Assembly: GCA_023426265.1 (NCBI GenBank)
Contig: JAFABA010000178.1
Location: 1-13,166, forward strand
Length of the DNA: 13,166 nucleotides
Direction of reading: 5' to 3'
Origin: Bacillota bacterium
GTDB lineage: Bacteria; Bacillota; Clostridia; Christensenellales; CAG-138
How positions within the stretch are numbered: the first letter of the stretch is position 1; the number at the start of each line of letters is the position of its first letter. Shown here piece by piece: positions 12,267-13,166 of this stretch. The notes below the pieces were generated by a model. That model was not told the origin of the DNA. It did not search any database and saw only the letters and a program-made list of their open reading frames with translations. The translations under genes were made by a program, and so were the position numbers.

Positions 12267-12569
12267 CTAGAAAGCTTTAAAATCAATCTCCAGGAAGCGT
12301 GAAACTTCCTTCTTCCATCTTTCAGCAACAAAACCTTGATGGATGGGATGATTATTATAAGCCTCGTAATCCCCTTCATTGTCAAACACCATAGAAAAGC
12401 CGAAATCGTAATCGTTTTTAGGGCTGACCTGGCGGAGCACCTCAAATTCTTTCACGGCCGGAATAGAAGTTAAAAGTGCCTGTCCATCGCTCAGGAATTT
12501 TTCAGCCTCAGAGGAATCTTTTCCATAAATCAAATTAAAGATAACCATATGCTTGATTTGTGCTGACAT
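12267..12569 (-). CDS. Dabb-domain (stress-responsive A/B barrel) protein
   Basis: A 100-aa single Dabb domain (PF07876), a dimeric ferredoxin-like barrel. The N-terminal strand IKHMVIFNL (5-13) with the usual H, IPAVKEFEVLRQVSP (36-50), DYDFGFSMVFDN (53-64) and DYEAYNNHPIHQGF (67-80), with the conserved Y-x2-HPxH, mark the family. Members have varied roles (stress proteins, cyclases), so no function is assigned. The start is MSAQ, with AAAGGG about 10 nt upstream; a longer frame upstream reaches into the promoter and is not used. Monocistronic. Confidence 0.87.
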   Translation of the reverse strand: MSAQIKHMVIFNLIYGKDSSEAEKFLSDGQALLTSIPAVKEFEVLRQVSPKNDYDFGFSMVFDNEGDYEAYNNHPIHQGFVAERWKKEVSRFLEIDFKAF

Positions 12570-12633
12570 AAAATAACATCCCTTTCCCGCAAATAATTGA
12601 CATGTAACATCATTCGGAAGCCTGTCACGCTTT

Positions 12634-12662
12634 ATTATAGCCCTTTCCATGTCTTGGGGCAA
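12634..12662 (-). promoter_or_regulatory. Promoter of the Dabb gene
   Basis: On the minus strand, TTGCCC (12657-12662), a 17-nt spacer and a perfect TATAAT (12634-12639), about 65 nt before the start codon. The region 12663-12826 beyond it holds no gene or structure I can support. Confidence 0.65.
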
Positions 12663-12829
12663 TCCGCTCCGCTTTTACTTCGGAAGGAAACACACAAATC
12701 CTCGGTTTTAGGCTACTGTACCCCAAAACAAAGATAGACCTAGGGAAGCCCCCTTCAATTCTCCGTTCATTCTTGGCAGACGCCTATCTGAGAGAGGAAT
12801 AAAAATTAAGATAGCGGGCTCGTTTTTAA

Positions 12830-13166
12830 TCTGTCAATTTTTCTGCCGGCAAGGACGCCCATGGTGACAGCGGACTGCGTATGGATTATAATGGTATTAA
12901 TCATAGACTTGCGCCAACATCCTCGAAATCGGCATTAGAAGACAATTTGGCAAATGAATATTCCCAAGGTACTCTTGGTCCAGTCGGAATTGAATGTATG
13001 GAATTGAAGAATTCGAGCAATCTCTGGAACAAGTTTTTTGATTCAGAAGAGTATTGGGAGGATCAGACAGAAGAAGAATTTAAGTATATTAGAAAAGAAC
13101 GTTGGTTGTTCTTAAAATATCCGATTGCTGGAGCGCAAGCTTATTTAGCCTCTACGTTTGCAACCA
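12830..13166 (+). other. AT-rich open frame running off the window, unidentified
   Basis: After a TAA at 12827 one frame stays open to the window edge. The best internal start is ATG 12881, which lacks a good Shine-Dalgarno; the frame before it reads NFSAGKDAHGDSGLR and is also protein-like, so this may be the middle of a gene that lost its 5' end. From the ATG it starts MDYNGINHRLAPTSSKSALE and has an acidic, Trp/Tyr-rich part (EEYWEDQTEEEFKYIRKERW). I do not recognise it. GC is about 37% for 12881-13166 against roughly 50% or more in most genes to the left, which suggests foreign origin. No membrane segment is obvious up to the edge. Confidence 0.5.

Noticed and set aside
12663..12826. Possible IS remnant or short ORF (plus frame ending in AYLREE) upstream of the AT-rich frame
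   Set aside because: No terminal inverted repeats, no recognisable transposase motifs, no start signal; only a stretch of open frame.
12861..12938. Short plus ORF starting ATG 12861 after AAGGA
   Set aside because: It has a fair Shine-Dalgarno but only 25 codons, and lies out of frame with the longer open frame; I cannot support it as a gene.

Overview
The window looks like part of a Gram-positive, low-to-mid GC anaerobe of the Clostridia. This is inferred from four things: strong GGAGG and GGTGAT Shine-Dalgarno sites, TTG/GTG starts, TTGACA/TATAAT promoters, and clostridial families (DUF134, DUF4362 lipoprotein, NifX-like protein, YjjI remnant). I could run no database search, so the taxonomy is only a guess. 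Most of the window has roughly balanced GC. The right end (about 12.88 kb onward) is clearly AT-richer, about 37% GC by hand count.

Layout, left to right. A promoter and ribokinase gene (rbsK-like, +) end in a hairpin terminator against a convergent VOC/glyoxalase-fold gene (-). A tRNA-Arg(CCT) (+) follows, sharing back-to-back promoters with the VOC gene and ending at a terminator. From about 3.75 kb down to 1.84 kb on the minus strand lies a compact four-gene operon: a DUF134 regulator, two half-size permeases and a NifX/NifB-like protein with a His/Cys tail. Its promoter is bracketed by two palindromic sites. Next come a possible degenerate tRNA fragment with an orphan terminator, a divergent alanine racemase (+), a second VOC gene (+), an unassigned helical protein and a GNAT acetyltransferase with a Cys-rich tail (both -), and a DUF4362-like lipoprotein (+).

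At 7.72-8.11 kb there is a good promoter followed by the decayed 5' end of what looks like a YjjI-family glycyl-radical enzyme gene, with three in-frame stops. Its reading frame ends by overlapping a nucleoside hydrolase gene, which is followed by a small XRE regulator starting with TTG. A 61-nt hairpin separates these from a minus-strand sugar-phosphate isomerase/epimerase-like TIM barrel, whose promoter spacer holds a TGGTATACCA palindrome typical of GntR-type operators. A small conserved helical protein (-), an HpcH/HpaI-type aldolase (+) and a Dabb-domain protein (-) follow. The window closes in an AT-rich partial ORF I cannot identify.

How the genes fit together: ribokinase, nucleoside hydrolase, the TIM-barrel isomerase and the HpcH/HpaI aldolase all suggest sugar or nucleoside scavenging, but they are separate transcription units and not one pathway cluster. 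The only real multi-gene system visible is the DUF134/permease/permease/NifX operon, which I read as a metal or Fe-S related transport and handling module (inference). I see no CRISPR array, intact transposase, or recognisable defence system.
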